From Pseudomonas nunensis (GTDB taxonomy: Bacteria > Pseudomonadota > Gammaproteobacteria > Pseudomonadales > Pseudomonadaceae): a stretch of 64,000 bases of DNA. Shown here piece after piece: positions 28,546-36,820 of this stretch. The DNA is taken from NCBI RefSeq assembly GCF_024296925.1, contig NZ_CP101125.1, forward strand, positions 6,450,501 through 6,514,500, read 5' to 3'. The translations under genes were made by a program, and so were the position numbers. The first letter of the stretch is position 1. Each line of letters opens with the position of its first letter. Below the pieces are notes generated by a model. It was not told where the DNA came from. It saw only the letters and a program-made list of their open reading frames with translations, and searched no databases.

Positions 28546-28661
28546 TTGCAGGCTTCGGTCAGGCCGAGGCCTGCACTTCCTCAATGAACACACTCACGGT
28601 GGGAAGCCTATTCAAATTTGATCAGCCAGGCAAGCGTGGACTCTGCCCGGCGCAGCGGGGC

Positions 28662-28832
28662 TCAGGCTCTCACACCGGCAAGCAGGCCCGGAGGCTCAAG
28701 TTCTTTGCCGCGAGCTGTGCCTACTTCAAGAAAGCGCCGTTGATTCGCAGACACGTTACCGGCTAAACGGCGCGCCTCAGCATGAAATCCAGCGATGAGT
28801 ACCAGTTTGGTTTTTCGATTGCCGGGTTTCAT
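28662..28832 (-). CDS. Small hypothetical protein, 56 residues
   Basis: A 56-codon frame (MKPGNRKTKLVLIAGFHAEA at the start, ending GLLAGVRA). It is supported by a strong ribosome site (AGAGGT 4 bases before the ATG) and by a good minus-strand terminator about 120 bases after the stop. The protein is basic with no clear membrane segment. A competing plus-strand frame covers the same DNA (28542-28766) but lacks a comparable start. I cannot name a family. The transcript could also work as an RNA. It belongs to the accessory patch between comM and ubiK. Confidence 0.5.
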   Translation of the reverse strand: MKPGNRKTKLVLIAGFHAEARRLAGNVSANQRRFLEVGTARGKELEPPGLLAGVRA

Positions 28833-29021
28833 AGCGACCTCTTTTGGATCTGAAGTTTGTTTTTCAGGTCGGTCAGCTTAAGAGGTGAGTGCGGTAGTGA
28901 TGCAATGAGAAATGGTGCTTCTTTTTGTAGGAAACGTCTGTGTTTTGAAGGCGTCTTGAAAGCCCTGGGTAGTCCTTTTCCTAAAATTTTGAAGGGATGC
29001 CAAAGAGTCACCCTGGCGCAT

Positions 29022-29075
29022 TTGCGCAAGTGAGTTCAGGCTATACACTCAAGCTTAATGCATAACGTTAAGCTT
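29022..29075 (+). promoter_or_regulatory. higBA promoter and operator
   Basis: A -35-like TTGCGC (29022-29027) and -10-like TACACT (29044-29049) are 16 bases apart. A perfect inverted repeat follows: AAGCTTAA (29051-29058), 9 bases, TTAAGCTT (29068-29075), ending 6 bases before the toxin ATG. A further CGTTAGCTTTAA at 29087-29098 repeats part of it inside the gene. This fits autorepression by HigA. Confidence 0.7.
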
Positions 29076-29081
29076 TAAATT

Positions 29082-29360
29082 ATGATCGTTAGCTTTAAGT
29101 GTTCTGAGACCGAGTACCTGTTTCGCAACGGTAAGACCCGTATGTGGTCAGCCCTTCTGAATGTCGTGGAACGAAAGCTGACGATGCTTGATGCTGCTGC
29201 CGTTCTGATGGACCTTCGATCACCGCCGGGCAATCGCTTGGAGGCGTTGGAGGGGAGTCGAAAAGGTCAGTACAGCATCCGAATCAACGCTCAATGGCGA
29301 ATTTGCTTTGTATGGGGTCTTAGCGGGCCAGAGAATGTCGAAATCGTCGATTATCACTGA
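29082..29360 (+). CDS. higB: HigB-type toxin (RelE superfamily)
   Basis: A 92-residue toxin of the host-inhibition-of-growth family. It shows the characteristic DLRSPPGNRLEALEG, KGQYSIRINAQWRICF and VEIVDYH blocks. HigB proteins cleave mRNA at the ribosome. The toxin-first order with the antitoxin 8 bases downstream is typical of higBA. The codon use is less GC-rich than in the core genes around it. The ATG overlaps no clear ribosome site, which may keep toxin translation low. Confidence 0.92.
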   Translation: MIVSFKCSETEYLFRNGKTRMWSALLNVVERKLTMLDAAAVLMDLRSPPGNRLEALEGSRKGQYSIRINAQWRICFVWGLSGPENVEIVDYH

Positions 29361-29368
29361 GGTGAGTA

Positions 29369-29674
29369 ATGACTAAAAACGGTATGCGCCCGGTCCACCC
29401 CGGCGAGATCCTCAAAGAGGAATACCTTGAGCCACTGAGCCTTACAGCGGCGGCTTTGGCCAGGGCATTGAGCGTTTCGACACCGACGGTGAATGACATC
29501 GTGCTTCAGCGTCGAGGCGTCAGTGCTGATATGGCTCTCAGATTATCTATCTGCCTGGACACGACTCCCGAGTTCTGGCTGAACCTGCAATCGACTTACG
29601 ATTTACGCAAAGCCGAAATTGAACGAGGAGCTGCGATTCGGGATCAGGTTGAGCGTCTTGCGCACTGCGCCTGA
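29369..29674 (+). CDS. higA: HigA-type antitoxin
   Basis: A 101-residue XRE-family antitoxin. It opens with the HigA signature MRPVHPGEILKEEYLEPL and has a helix-turn-helix at about 27-70 (LARALSVSTPTVNDIVLQRR), followed by TTPEFWLNLQSTYDL. It would neutralise HigB and bind the inverted repeat in front of higB. GAGGTGAGT lies before the ATG. A terminator follows 18 bases after the stop. Confidence 0.93.
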   Translation: MTKNGMRPVHPGEILKEEYLEPLSLTAAALARALSVSTPTVNDIVLQRRGVSADMALRLSICLDTTPEFWLNLQSTYDLRKAEIERGAAIRDQVERLAHCA

Positions 29675-29691
29675 TTCTCTGCTCTAGAACG

Positions 29692-29720
29692 AACCCCACG
29701 CTGCAAACGTGGGGTTTTTT
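29692..29720 (+). terminator. Terminator after higA (shared with the BRO-N gene)
   Basis: The stem AACCCCACG / CGTGGGGTT with a 7-base loop is followed by six T. On the other strand it has A/T flanks and could also end the convergent BRO-N transcript. Confidence 0.9.
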
Positions 29721-29727
29721 GTGTCGT

Positions 29728-30255
29728 TCAGAATGCCTGGAGCATTCGCGATGCACGCTTCCACCAAGGCGCATTCACCGCACGCCTTGGCTGTTCACCC
29801 TCCAACAGCATATGCGGCACATCCTGTAACCGAATCCACGGCTGGTTATTCCAGTGCAGCAAGCTCAACGACATCTCTGGCCAGTTCAGCAGGCTCAATA
29901 TCGGGCGTTCGGTCGAGGTCGGTTGCTGGGCGTCTCTGAGGGCTGGCACCACGTCGTGGGTCAGCCATTCGCGCAGGCCTCGGTATTCGGGGCAGTAGTG
30001 GTAGACCAATAGGGCGTAGACGCCGGATTCGCTGATGAGCAGGGTGTTTTCCACGCTGCCGTGGATGAGCATCTGCGCAGTTTGATGTTGGTCGGGGTCG
30101 AGTTTGCGGACGGCGCGCTCGTCGAGGAACAGGCGCAGGAGTCGGCCCAGGTCACGGGCGCTGAACCAGGGTTGGTTCTCGAGGAGGAGGGCGTGGAGGT
30201 AGAGTTTGTGGCGGGTGAAGATGTGTGGAATTAGATATGTGTCATCGCTATTCAT
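29728..30255 (-). CDS. BRO-N (phage antirepressor-like) domain protein
   Basis: A 175-residue protein. The ATG at 30255 is chosen because AAGGAG lies 9 bases upstream; a longer frame to 30507 runs through the structured leader and is rejected. The BRO amino-terminal domain is visible (LENQPWFSARDLGRLLRLF, then LLISESGVYALLVYHYCPEY and RGLREWLTHDVVPALR). A second, divergent copy of the QPWIRLQDVPHML motif near residue 135 hints at an internal duplication. BRO-N proteins often bind DNA in phages. No other phage gene is near. Function here is unknown. Confidence 0.8.
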   Translation of the reverse strand: MNSDDTYLIPHIFTRHKLYLHALLLENQPWFSARDLGRLLRLFLDERAVRKLDPDQHQTAQMLIHGSVENTLLISESGVYALLVYHYCPEYRGLREWLTHDVVPALRDAQQPTSTERPILSLLNWPEMSLSLLHWNNQPWIRLQDVPHMLLEGEQPRRAVNAPWWKRASRMLQAF

Positions 30256-30280
30256 TGATACAGCTCCTTTTGCTAAAGAG

Positions 30281-30403
30281 GCTGCCGTCAATCGTCGCCA
30301 AACAATTGGGTGGCAGCTGTACGCGGGTTGGCGAACCGGAGCAAAAGGAACCCGGCAGACCCGAAGGTCTCCCACGCACAGCCGCCATGATTCGATGTGG
30401 CGG
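30281..30403 (-). ncRNA. Structured 5' leader of the BRO-N gene (candidate RNA element)
   Basis: Read on the minus strand, the leader ends about 13 bases before the AAGGAG of the BRO-N gene. Helices seen: CCGCCA/TGGCGG (30398-30403 with 30382-30387); an eight-pair closing helix GCUGUGCG (30382-30375) with CGUACAGC (30323-30316), containing one G-U pair. Inside it are AGACC-UUCG-GGUCU (30370-30357) and CGGGUU/AACCCG (30354-30349 with 30329-30324). A last stem GCUGCC/GGCAGC pairs 30317-30312 with 30286-30281. The UUCG tetraloop and the G-U pair exist only on the minus strand, which agrees with the gene orientation. Confidence 0.6.
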
Positions 30404-30554
30404 AGGTGAACCCGCCGTCGATGGTCGTCGTACGCCTTAAGCTTCCAGGTCGCCAAACCCAGTGCTGAACATTCAGCAGAAGGTGAGCTTAGGAGCCTGG
30501 ACTTCACGGCGCTATCGGACGGCGGTGGTGATCTTTGTAGGACGTTGCCGAGAT

Positions 30555-30569
30555 GTTTGCAGGGCTGAG
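30555..30569 (+). repeat. 15-bp repeat TTGTAGGACGTTGCC, right copy
   Basis: Identical to 28457-28471. Together the copies flank the HigBA/BRO-N patch. Confidence 0.6.
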
Positions 30570-30577
30570 GATCAAAA

Positions 30578-30680
30578 GATCGCAGCCTTCGGCAGCTCCT
30601 ACAGGAGGTGGTCTTTACAGTGTGGGAGGGCTGGGTGACCGAGGCGACTCATTCGCGGGCAAGCCTTGCTCCTACAGGGG
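30578..30680. repeat. Two single REP sequences
   Basis: One copy is GATCGCAGCCTTCGGCAGCT plus CCTACAG (30578-30604). A second, TTCGCGGGCAAGCCTTGCTC plus CTACAGGGG (30652-30680), belongs to the type seen at 6611. They do not pair with each other. Confidence 0.75.
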
Positions 30681-30698
30681 ATCGCATTTTTAGCAGGG

Positions 30699-30959
30699 TT
30701 ACTCGGTCGGCGGATTGAGCTTTGCTTCCAGCTCCGCGACCTTCGCCTCAAGGCTTTCCAGCCGTGCCCGAGTGCGTGCGAGCACGACCATCTGGCTATC
30801 AAACTCTTCCCGGCTCACCAGATCCAGCTTGCTGAAGCCGCTTTGCAGCAAAGCCTTGAACTGGCTTTCGATTTCGCTTTTCGGCAGCGGGGTTTCGCCG
30901 CTGAAGAGGCGGGAGGCGGTGCCGCTCAGGGCGTCGAGGAAGTCTTTGGGCGCGAGCAT
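30699..30959 (-). CDS. ubiK: Ubiquinone biosynthesis accessory factor UbiK
   Basis: An 86-residue BMFP-domain protein. It starts MLAPKDFLDALSG and ends in a long coiled coil (ARTRARLESLEAKVAELEAK). UbiK helps assemble the ubiquinone synthesis complex with UbiJ and is membrane-associated through an amphipathic helix. It is divergent from glnK, with 415 bp between the starts. Confidence 0.92.
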   Translation of the reverse strand: MLAPKDFLDALSGTASRLFSGETPLPKSEIESQFKALLQSGFSKLDLVSREEFDSQMVVLARTRARLESLEAKVAELEAKLNPPTE

Positions 30960-31062
30960 GGGAAAGGTCCTGGAAACAATGGCGGGCAGTGTATCACGCA
31001 GTGTCTATAGTCAAATCCGCAGGCACGGATGCACGCTTTTCGCGCAGGCGGACGGACGGCCG

Positions 31063-31079
31063 CGCACTGTTGTTGTGCG
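31063..31079 (+). promoter_or_regulatory. Candidate NtrC binding site
   Basis: CGCAC-N7-GTGCG matches the GCAC-N7-GTGC spacing of NtrC sites. It lies 76 bp upstream of the -24 element of the sigma54-like promoter, a normal enhancer distance. Confidence 0.55.
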
Positions 31080-31153
31080 TAATGTCATCGGCAGATGTGG
31101 GAAGTGGCTTGCAGCAGCGGCCAAAGGATTGAATTCAGTGGGTTTTGGCGAGA

Positions 31154-31169
31154 TGGCAAGCTTTCTGCT
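31154..31169 (+). promoter_or_regulatory. Candidate sigma54 promoter for glnK-amtB
   Basis: TGGCAAG (31154-31160) and CTGCT (31165-31169) give GG and GC exactly 10 bases apart, close to the consensus TGGCACG-N4-TTGCW. The start site would be near 31180, leaving a leader of about 195 bases before glnK. The distance is longer than usual, so confirmation is needed. Confidence 0.55.
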
Positions 31170-31281
31170 TAGTCGCTAGTGACCCATGCACTGATGCAGT
31201 CGCTGTGACGAATGCAGTGCGCCACGCGGAACGGGGAAGTTTCGCACGGAGTGGTTAGCTGGCGTCGGACGGGCAGGTTAG

Positions 31282-31713
<432 letters not shown>

Positions 31714-31748
31714 GCCGCCACAAACCCAACGCCCCAGGAGAAAACAAT

Positions 31749-33086
31749 ATGACTCTGCGTAAATTCGCAGGGCTAGGAGCCCTGTTGTCCCTCGTAATGC
31801 CCAGCCTGGCTATGGCGGCAGACGAAGTGGCGGCCCCAGTCCTCAATTCCGGCGATACCGCCTGGATGCTGACCTCGACAGCCCTCGTGCTGTTCATGAC
31901 CATTCCCGGCCTCGCGCTGTTCTACGGCGGCATGGTTCGCTCCAAAAACATTCTTTCCGTGATGATGCAGTGCTTCGCCATTACCGGTCTGATCAGCATC
32001 CTGTGGGTCATTTATGGCTACAGCATTGCGTTCGACACCACGGGCATGGAACAGGGCGTCATCAACTTCAACTCGTTCTTCGGCGGCATGGGCAAGGCGT
32101 TCCTCGCCGGCATCACGCCAGCCAGCCTGACCGGTCCGGCCGCGCTGTTTCCTGAAGCGGTGTTCGTGACCTTCCAGATGACCTTCGCCATCATCACCCC
32201 GGCGCTGATCGTCGGTGCCTTCGCCGAGCGCATGAAGTTCTCCGCGATGCTGGTGTTCATGGGCATCTGGTTCACCCTGGTTTACGCACCGATTGCGCAC
32301 ATGGTCTGGTCCGGTAACGGCGGCCTGTTGTGGGACTGGGGCGTGCTGGACTTCGCGGGCGGCACCGTGGTGCACATCAACGCCGGTGTGGCTGGCTTGA
32401 TCTGCTGCCTGGTACTGGGCAAACGCAAAGGCTTCCCGACCACCCCGATGGCACCGCATAACCTCGGTTATACCCTGATGGGCGCGGCCATGCTGTGGGT
32501 CGGCTGGTTCGGCTTCAACGCCGGTTCCGCCGCTGCGGCCAACGGCACTGCCGGTATGGCGATGCTGGTCACCCAGATTGCAACCGCCGCCGCTGCACTG
32601 GGCTGGATGTTCGCCGAGTGGATCACTCACGGCAAACCAAGTGCACTGGGTATCGCGTCTGGTGTGGTCGCCGGTCTGGTGGCAATTACCCCGGCTGCTG
32701 GCACCGTGGGCCCGATGGGCGCGCTGGTTATCGGCCTGGCGGCTGGCGTGGTGTGCTTCTTCTGCGCCACCACCCTGAAACGCAAACTCGGTTATGACGA
32801 TTCCCTGGACGCCTTCGGCGTACACGGTATCGGCGGTATCCTCGGCGCGATCCTGACCGGTGTGTTCGCAGCACCGTCCCTGGGTGGCTTCGGCACCGTC
32901 ACCGACATCGCCGCACAAGTCTGGATTCAAACCAAAGGCGTGGGCTTCACGGTGATCTACACCGCGATCGTCACCTTCATCATCCTCAAGGTTCTGGACG
33001 CCGTCATGGGTCTGCGTGTGACCGAGGAAGAAGAAGCGGTTGGCCTCGATCTGGCACAACACAACGAACGCGGCTACAACTTGTAA
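31749..33086 (+). CDS. amtB: Ammonium transporter AmtB
   Basis: A 445-residue membrane protein with a cleavable signal peptide (to MAMA, residue 23) and about eleven transmembrane helices. The signature DFAGGTVVHINAGVAGL carries the first pore histidine; DAFGVHGIGGILGAILTGVF carries the second. It imports ammonium and is blocked by unmodified GlnK. AGGAGAAAACAAT precedes the ATG. A terminator follows. Confidence 0.96.
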   Translation: MTLRKFAGLGALLSLVMPSLAMAADEVAAPVLNSGDTAWMLTSTALVLFMTIPGLALFYGGMVRSKNILSVMMQCFAITGLISILWVIYGYSIAFDTTGMEQGVINFNSFFGGMGKAFLAGITPASLTGPAALFPEAVFVTFQMTFAIITPALIVGAFAERMKFSAMLVFMGIWFTLVYAPIAHMVWSGNGGLLWDWGVLDFAGGTVVHINAGVAGLICCLVLGKRKGFPTTPMAPHNLGYTLMGAAMLWVGWFGFNAGSAAAANGTAGMAMLVTQIATAAAALGWMFAEWITHGKPSALGIASGVVAGLVAITPAAGTVGPMGALVIGLAAGVVCFFCATTLKRKLGYDDSLDAFGVHGIGGILGAILTGVFAAPSLGGFGTVTDIAAQVWIQTKGVGFTVIYTAIVTFIILKVLDAVMGLRVTEEEEAVGLDLAQHNERGYNL

Positions 33087-33103
33087 GACGCGCAGAAAAA
33101 ACT

Positions 33104-33128
33104 TGCCCGGCTCGCCGGGCATTTTTTT
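33104..33128 (+). terminator. Terminator of glnK-amtB
   Basis: The stem GCCCGG-CTCG-CCGGGC is followed by A and seven T, 18 bases after the amtB stop. Confidence 0.92.
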
Positions 33129-33299
33129 GTCCGGGTTTTGTCATTTAAGCGGTAGCTGAAAGGTTTTTTCCTACGGCTTTTGTCGTGTTTACGGCGAGCG
33201 TTTTTCTGAGGCGAAAAACTTACAGCAATGCAGGAATATTAGGGCCTTTGTTTTTTCCCAGAGCGCGCTAGAATGCGCCCCGAACGTGCGGAGAACTGT

Positions 33300-33725
33300 A
33301 TGTGGCAACAGACTCTGATTACCCTGCGGGCAAGGCCCCGGGGCTTTCATCTGGTAACGGACGAGTTACTCGCTGGTCTGCCTGAACTCAAGGCGTGCCG
33401 GGTCGGTCTGTTGCATTTGTGGCTGCAGCATACCTCGGCGTCGTTGACCATCAACGAGAACGCCGATCCGGCGGTACGTCGCGACTTCGAACGATTTTTC
33501 AATCGTCTGATCCCACAAGGAACAGATGACTATGAGCATAACGACGAAGGCCTGGACGACCTCCCGGCGCACTTCAAGGCCAGCGTGCTTGGCTGTCAGC
33601 TCAGTTTGCCGATTTCGGCAGGCCGACTGGCGTTAGGGACCTGGCAAGGCGTTTATCTGGGCGAGCACCGTGATTTTGGCGGTGCCCGTAAAGTCCTCGC
33701 CACCGTGCACGGTGAAGGGGCATAA
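33300..33725 (+). CDS. YjbQ/UPF0047 family protein
   Basis: A 141-residue protein of the YjbQ family. It has the conserved HTSASLTINENADPAVRRDF and HFKASVLGCQLSLPI blocks and ends with GTWQGVYLGEHRDFGG. Relatives have been reported to have weak thiamine-phosphate synthase activity; the main role is unsettled. The ATG at 33300 follows GCGGAGAACTGT. No thiamine gene is next to it. Confidence 0.88.
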   Translation: MWQQTLITLRARPRGFHLVTDELLAGLPELKACRVGLLHLWLQHTSASLTINENADPAVRRDFERFFNRLIPQGTDDYEHNDEGLDDLPAHFKASVLGCQLSLPISAGRLALGTWQGVYLGEHRDFGGARKVLATVHGEGA

Positions 33726-33827
33726 GTCGCTGGTTGCCAGCGGCTGTTGATTTTTTTCCGGCGGCCTTCGACAGATGGCGAAGCTGGGCTATAACTAATC
33801 TGCTTTTCGCAAGTCATGAGGTAGAAC

Positions 33828-34151
33828 ATGAGCGACGATGATCTGGAAAACGACGACCTCGAAGTAGGCGACGAAGACGAGGCCGAAGAGGGCCTGGAAG
33901 CAGCAGCGGAAGACGTTGCTGACGACGACGGCGGTGAAACGCCGGTTCCGACCGCTAAAGGCAAGGCCAAGGCTGCTGTGTCAGTCGATGAGCTGCCAAG
34001 CGTCGAAGCCAAAAACAAGGAGCGCGACGCCCTGGCCAAGGCCATGGAAGAGTTCCTGGCCAAAGGTGGCAAGGTGCAGGAAGTGGAGGCTAATGTGGTC
34101 GCCGATCCGCCCAAGAAGCCTGACAACAAGTACGGCAGCCGGCCTATCTAA
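33828..34151 (+). CDS. sutA: Transcriptional regulator SutA
   Basis: A 107-residue, very acidic protein. Residues 1-37 are mostly Asp/Glu and probably disordered (DDLENDDLEVGDEDEAEEGL). The second half has a helical NKERDALAKAMEEFLAKGG segment and a basic end (PPKKPDNKYGSRPI). This matches SutA of Pseudomonas, which binds RNA polymerase and raises transcription of ribosomal and other genes during slow growth. GAGGTAGAAC precedes the ATG. Confidence 0.9.
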   Translation: MSDDDLENDDLEVGDEDEAEEGLEAAAEDVADDDGGETPVPTAKGKAKAAVSVDELPSVEAKNKERDALAKAMEEFLAKGGKVQEVEANVVADPPKKPDNKYGSRPI

Positions 34152-34172
34152 GCGCCTGTTACTGGCTTGCTG

Positions 34173-34201
34173 AAAAAGCCCGCCGTCGCTGCGGGCTTTT
34201 T
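34173..34201 (+). terminator. Terminator of sutA
   Basis: The stem AAAAAGCCCGC / GCGGGCTTTTT with a 7-base loop lies 21 bases after the sutA stop. Confidence 0.93.
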
Positions 34202-34240
34202 CATGGGCGTAATAAAAGTCGCCTGCACAACACAACCCCT

Positions 34241-34328
34241 GTGGGAGCGGGCTTGCTCGCGAAAGAGGTGTGTCAGTCGATATCAATGTTGACGGATACG
34301 GCCTCTTCGCGAGCAAGCCCGCTCCCAC
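34241..34328. repeat. REPIN, GTGGGAGCGGGC type
   Basis: Arms 34241-34263 and 34306-34328 are perfect over 23 bases. The interior (GTGTGTCAGTCGATATCAA) resembles the one at 15449, but its right half has diverged and no longer pairs well. Confidence 0.92.
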
Positions 34329-34374
34329 ATTTGATTGTTGGCGTTCACAAAATCTGTGTTCGAAACAGGTCCCC

Positions 34375-34467
34375 CTGTAGGAGCGAGGCTTGCCCGCGAA
34401 GAGGCCACAACATTCAGCATATGTGGTGGCTGACACCCCGCTTTCGCGAGCAGGCTCACTCCCATAG
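34375..34467. repeat. Mixed REP pair
   Basis: CTGTAGGAGCGAGGCTTGCC plus CGCGAAG (34375-34401) faces a decayed TTCGCGAGCAGGCTCACTCC plus CATAG (34443-34467), a copy of another REP type. They fill most of the gap before yigB. Confidence 0.8.
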
Positions 34468-34475
34468 GGTTTGTG

Positions 34476-35183
34476 TCAGGCCGAGGCCGCGTTCCAACGG
34501 GCTAAAAGCGCCGGCAGATCGGTCAGGCTGCGAATCTCCGCATCCGGCAGACGATCCGCTTCCCAGGCCTTGCCCGTCGGGTTGAACCAGATTGCGCGCA
34601 AGCCTGCCTGTTGGGCGCCAGCGATGTCATCGCCGGGATGATCGCCAATGTGCACCGCCGTCTCGGCCGTCGCACCGCCACGCTGCAAGGCCTCGTGAAA
34701 CAGCCGCGCATCGGGTTTGGCGATGCCGATGTCTTCGGCGCACAGCGCAAACTTGAAGTAATCCGCCAGGCCCAAACGACGGACATCGGCGTTGCCATTG
34801 GTGACCACGCCGAGGGCGTAATGGTTGGCCAGGGTTTCCAGGGTCGGCTGCACTTCCGGGAAGATTTGCAATTGATGCCGGGCATGCAAAAACACTTCGA
34901 AGCTCTGATCCGCCAGGTCTGAAGCCTGGCCGTGGTCGTAACCGGCCTCTTCCAACGCATGGAACAGCACCCGCCGGCGCAGAGCACTGATGCGGTGCTT
35001 GAGGCCCGGTTCGTTGTTCAGCACCCGCTCACGAATGGCCCACAAATGCTCCACCGGCACCGCGCCCAGGTTCGGTGCATGCTCGGTAAGCCATTCACGC
35101 AAGGTCGCTTCGGCACTGACGATCACCGGGGCGGTGTCCCACAGGGTGTCGTCGAGGTCGAAGGTGATCAACTGGATTCTCAT
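34476..35183 (-). CDS. yigB: YigB-like HAD phosphatase
   Basis: A 235-residue HAD hydrolase. Motif I is [10 protein letters not shown] (residues 8-17), motif II VVTNGN, motif III K with [10 protein letters not shown], motif [15 protein letters not shown]. Class I helical cap. YigB dephosphorylates 5-amino-6-(5-phosphoribitylamino)uracil in riboflavin synthesis and other small phosphates. Its start overlaps the xerC stop by 4 bases, ending the minus-strand cluster that begins with lptM. Confidence 0.87.
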   Translation of the reverse strand: MRIQLITFDLDDTLWDTAPVIVSAEATLREWLTEHAPNLGAVPVEHLWAIRERVLNNEPGLKHRISALRRRVLFHALEEAGYDHGQASDLADQSFEVFLHARHQLQIFPEVQPTLETLANHYALGVVTNGNADVRRLGLADYFKFALCAEDIGIAKPDARLFHEALQRGGATAETAVHIGDHPGDDIAGAQQAGLRAIWFNPTGKAWEADRLPDAEIRSLTDLPALLARWNAASA

Positions 35184-36079
35184 GACTCATCGCCTTTGAT
35201 TCGTTTGGCCCGCGGATGGGCACTGTCGTAGACCGTTGCCAGGTGCTGGAAGTCCAGGTGGGTGTAGATCTGGGTGGTCTTGATGTCCGAGTGGCCGAGC
35301 AGTTCCTGCACTGCGCGCAGGTCTTGGGAAGATTCGAGCAAGTGGCTGGCGAAGGAGTGCCGCAGCATGTGCGGGTGCAGGTTTTGCCCCAGTTCGCGCT
35401 CACCGGCGGCTTTGACCCGCACCTGAATCGCCCGTGGGCCAAGGCGCCGGCCTTGCTGGCTGACAAACACTGCGTCGTCTGCCGGGTTGGTCATGGCGCG
35501 CATTGGCAGCCACAGCTCCAGGGCTTCGCGGGCCTTTTTGCCGACCGGCAGCAGACGCGTTTTGCTGCCCTTGCCGAGCACCTGGACCATGCCGTCAGCC
35601 AGGTCGAGTTGATCCAGATTCAGCCCGGTCAGCTCCGAAAGCCGCAAGCCCGAGGAATAAAACAGCTCCAAAATCGCCTGATCCCGGCGCGCCAGGAAGT
35701 CATCCTCGACCGCGCCTTCCAGCAGTTGCAGCGCGCGGTCGGTGTCGAGGGTTTTCGGCAAGCGACGTTCGCCTTTGGGCGGCGCGAGGCCGTTGGCCGG
35801 GTCGTGATCGCACAGGCCTTCGCGATTCAGGTAGTGATAGAGCCCACGCACCGCCGACAGCAGACGCGCCAGGCTGCGGGACGATTGACCTTGTGAATGC
35901 AGGCGCGCGATCAGGCTGCGCAGGCGCTGGATATCCAGCGCGGCCCAACTGCTGATGTTCTGTTTGACGCACCAGCCCAGCACTTTATCGAGGTCGCGGC
36001 GGTAGGCGTACAGCGTGTGCGGCGACACCTGCCGCTCACTGCGCAGGTGTTCGCAGTAAGCGTCCAGTTGCCGTTCCAC
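35180..36079 (-). CDS. xerC: Tyrosine recombinase XerC
   Basis: A 299-residue recombinase with all catalytic residues: Arg146 (SSGLRLSEL), Lys170 (GKGSK), His237-x-x-Arg240 (HMLRH), His263 (LGHSD) and Tyr272 (TQIYTHL). The SAM-like amino-terminal domain covers residues 1-90. With XerD it resolves chromosome dimers at dif. The stop overlaps yigB and the start is 2 bases from the DUF484 stop. This order (dapF, DUF484, xerC, HAD) is common in gammaproteobacteria. Confidence 0.95.
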   Translation of the reverse strand: MERQLDAYCEHLRSERQVSPHTLYAYRRDLDKVLGWCVKQNISSWAALDIQRLRSLIARLHSQGQSSRSLARLLSAVRGLYHYLNREGLCDHDPANGLAPPKGERRLPKTLDTDRALQLLEGAVEDDFLARRDQAILELFYSSGLRLSELTGLNLDQLDLADGMVQVLGKGSKTRLLPVGKKAREALELWLPMRAMTNPADDAVFVSQQGRRLGPRAIQVRVKAAGERELGQNLHPHMLRHSFASHLLESSQDLRAVQELLGHSDIKTTQIYTHLDFQHLATVYDSAHPRAKRIKGDES

Positions 36080-36081
36080 GA

Positions 36082-36807
36082 TCAGCGTACCGAGCGCAGG
36101 GAGTTATTGACCCGTGGCAGCACTCGGCCCATGACTTCGGCGATGTAGCTCAAGAACAGCGTGCCCACCGAACTCTTGTAGTGCTGCGGGTCGCGACTGG
36201 CGATGGCCAAAACACCGTGGATGCCTTGATGGCTGATGGCGACAACGGCGGTGGAGCCGATCTGTTTGCGTTGTTCTTCGCCGAACAGGAAGTCGAGTTC
36301 GTGCTCACGCAGGCTGCCACTGACGCTTTTGTCTTCCGAAAGCAGGCCGCCAATCGCCGTTTGCGCTTCGGCGTGAGTGGCCCAGCGACCCACCGGCATG
36401 GGGTTGTCGCCCAGCAGGATGAGGCTGACGAAAGGCACCTGGAAGTCCTGGCGCAGGCTGTCTTCGACGCTGATTACCACGTCTTCCAGGCTGGCGGCAT
36501 CCATCAGCGCGAGAATCAGGCGGCGGGTCTTGTCGAACAGGCGATCGTTATCGCGAGCGACGTCCATCAAGTGCGACAAACGATGACGCAACTCGATGTT
36601 GCGGTCGCGCAGGATGGTCATCTGGCGTTCCACCAGCGACACGGTATCGCCGCGCTGGTGGGGGATGCGCAAGGCCGGGAGCAATTCTTCGTGCTCGACG
36701 AAGAAATCCGGATGAGCCTCCAGGTACGCGGCAATCGCCGCCGCCTCAAGGCTTTCGGAAGGGGATTCGTCGGGCTGTAGGGCGGGGACCTGGGGCTTAT
36801 CTTTCAT
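36082..36807 (-). CDS. DUF484 family protein
   Basis: A 241-residue protein with an amino-terminal helix pair ([20 protein letters not shown]) and a GAF-like domain ([39 protein letters not shown]). The ATG at 36807 follows GAGAGAG and avoids an overlap with dapF; a longer start at 36843 would overlap it. The family is always found between dapF and xerC in related bacteria. The GAF-like part may bind a small molecule. Function is unknown. Confidence 0.87.
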   Translation of the reverse strand: MKDKPQVPALQPDESPSESLEAAAIAAYLEAHPDFFVEHEELLPALRIPHQRGDTVSLVERQMTILRDRNIELRHRLSHLMDVARDNDRLFDKTRRLILALMDAASLEDVVISVEDSLRQDFQVPFVSLILLGDNPMPVGRWATHAEAQTAIGGLLSEDKSVSGSLREHELDFLFGEEQRKQIGSTAVVAISHQGIHGVLAIASRDPQHYKSSVGTLFLSYIAEVMGRVLPRVNNSLRSVR

Positions 36808-36820
36808 GGATTTGGCTCTC

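Noticed and set aside
28829..29029. Minus-strand frame of 66 codons
   Set aside because: It overlaps the likely promoter and ribosome site of the 56-codon gene and has no start support.
30256..30507. Amino-terminal extension of the BRO-N gene
   Set aside because: The extension is encoded by the structured leader, while a good ribosome site and BRO-N start occur at 30255.
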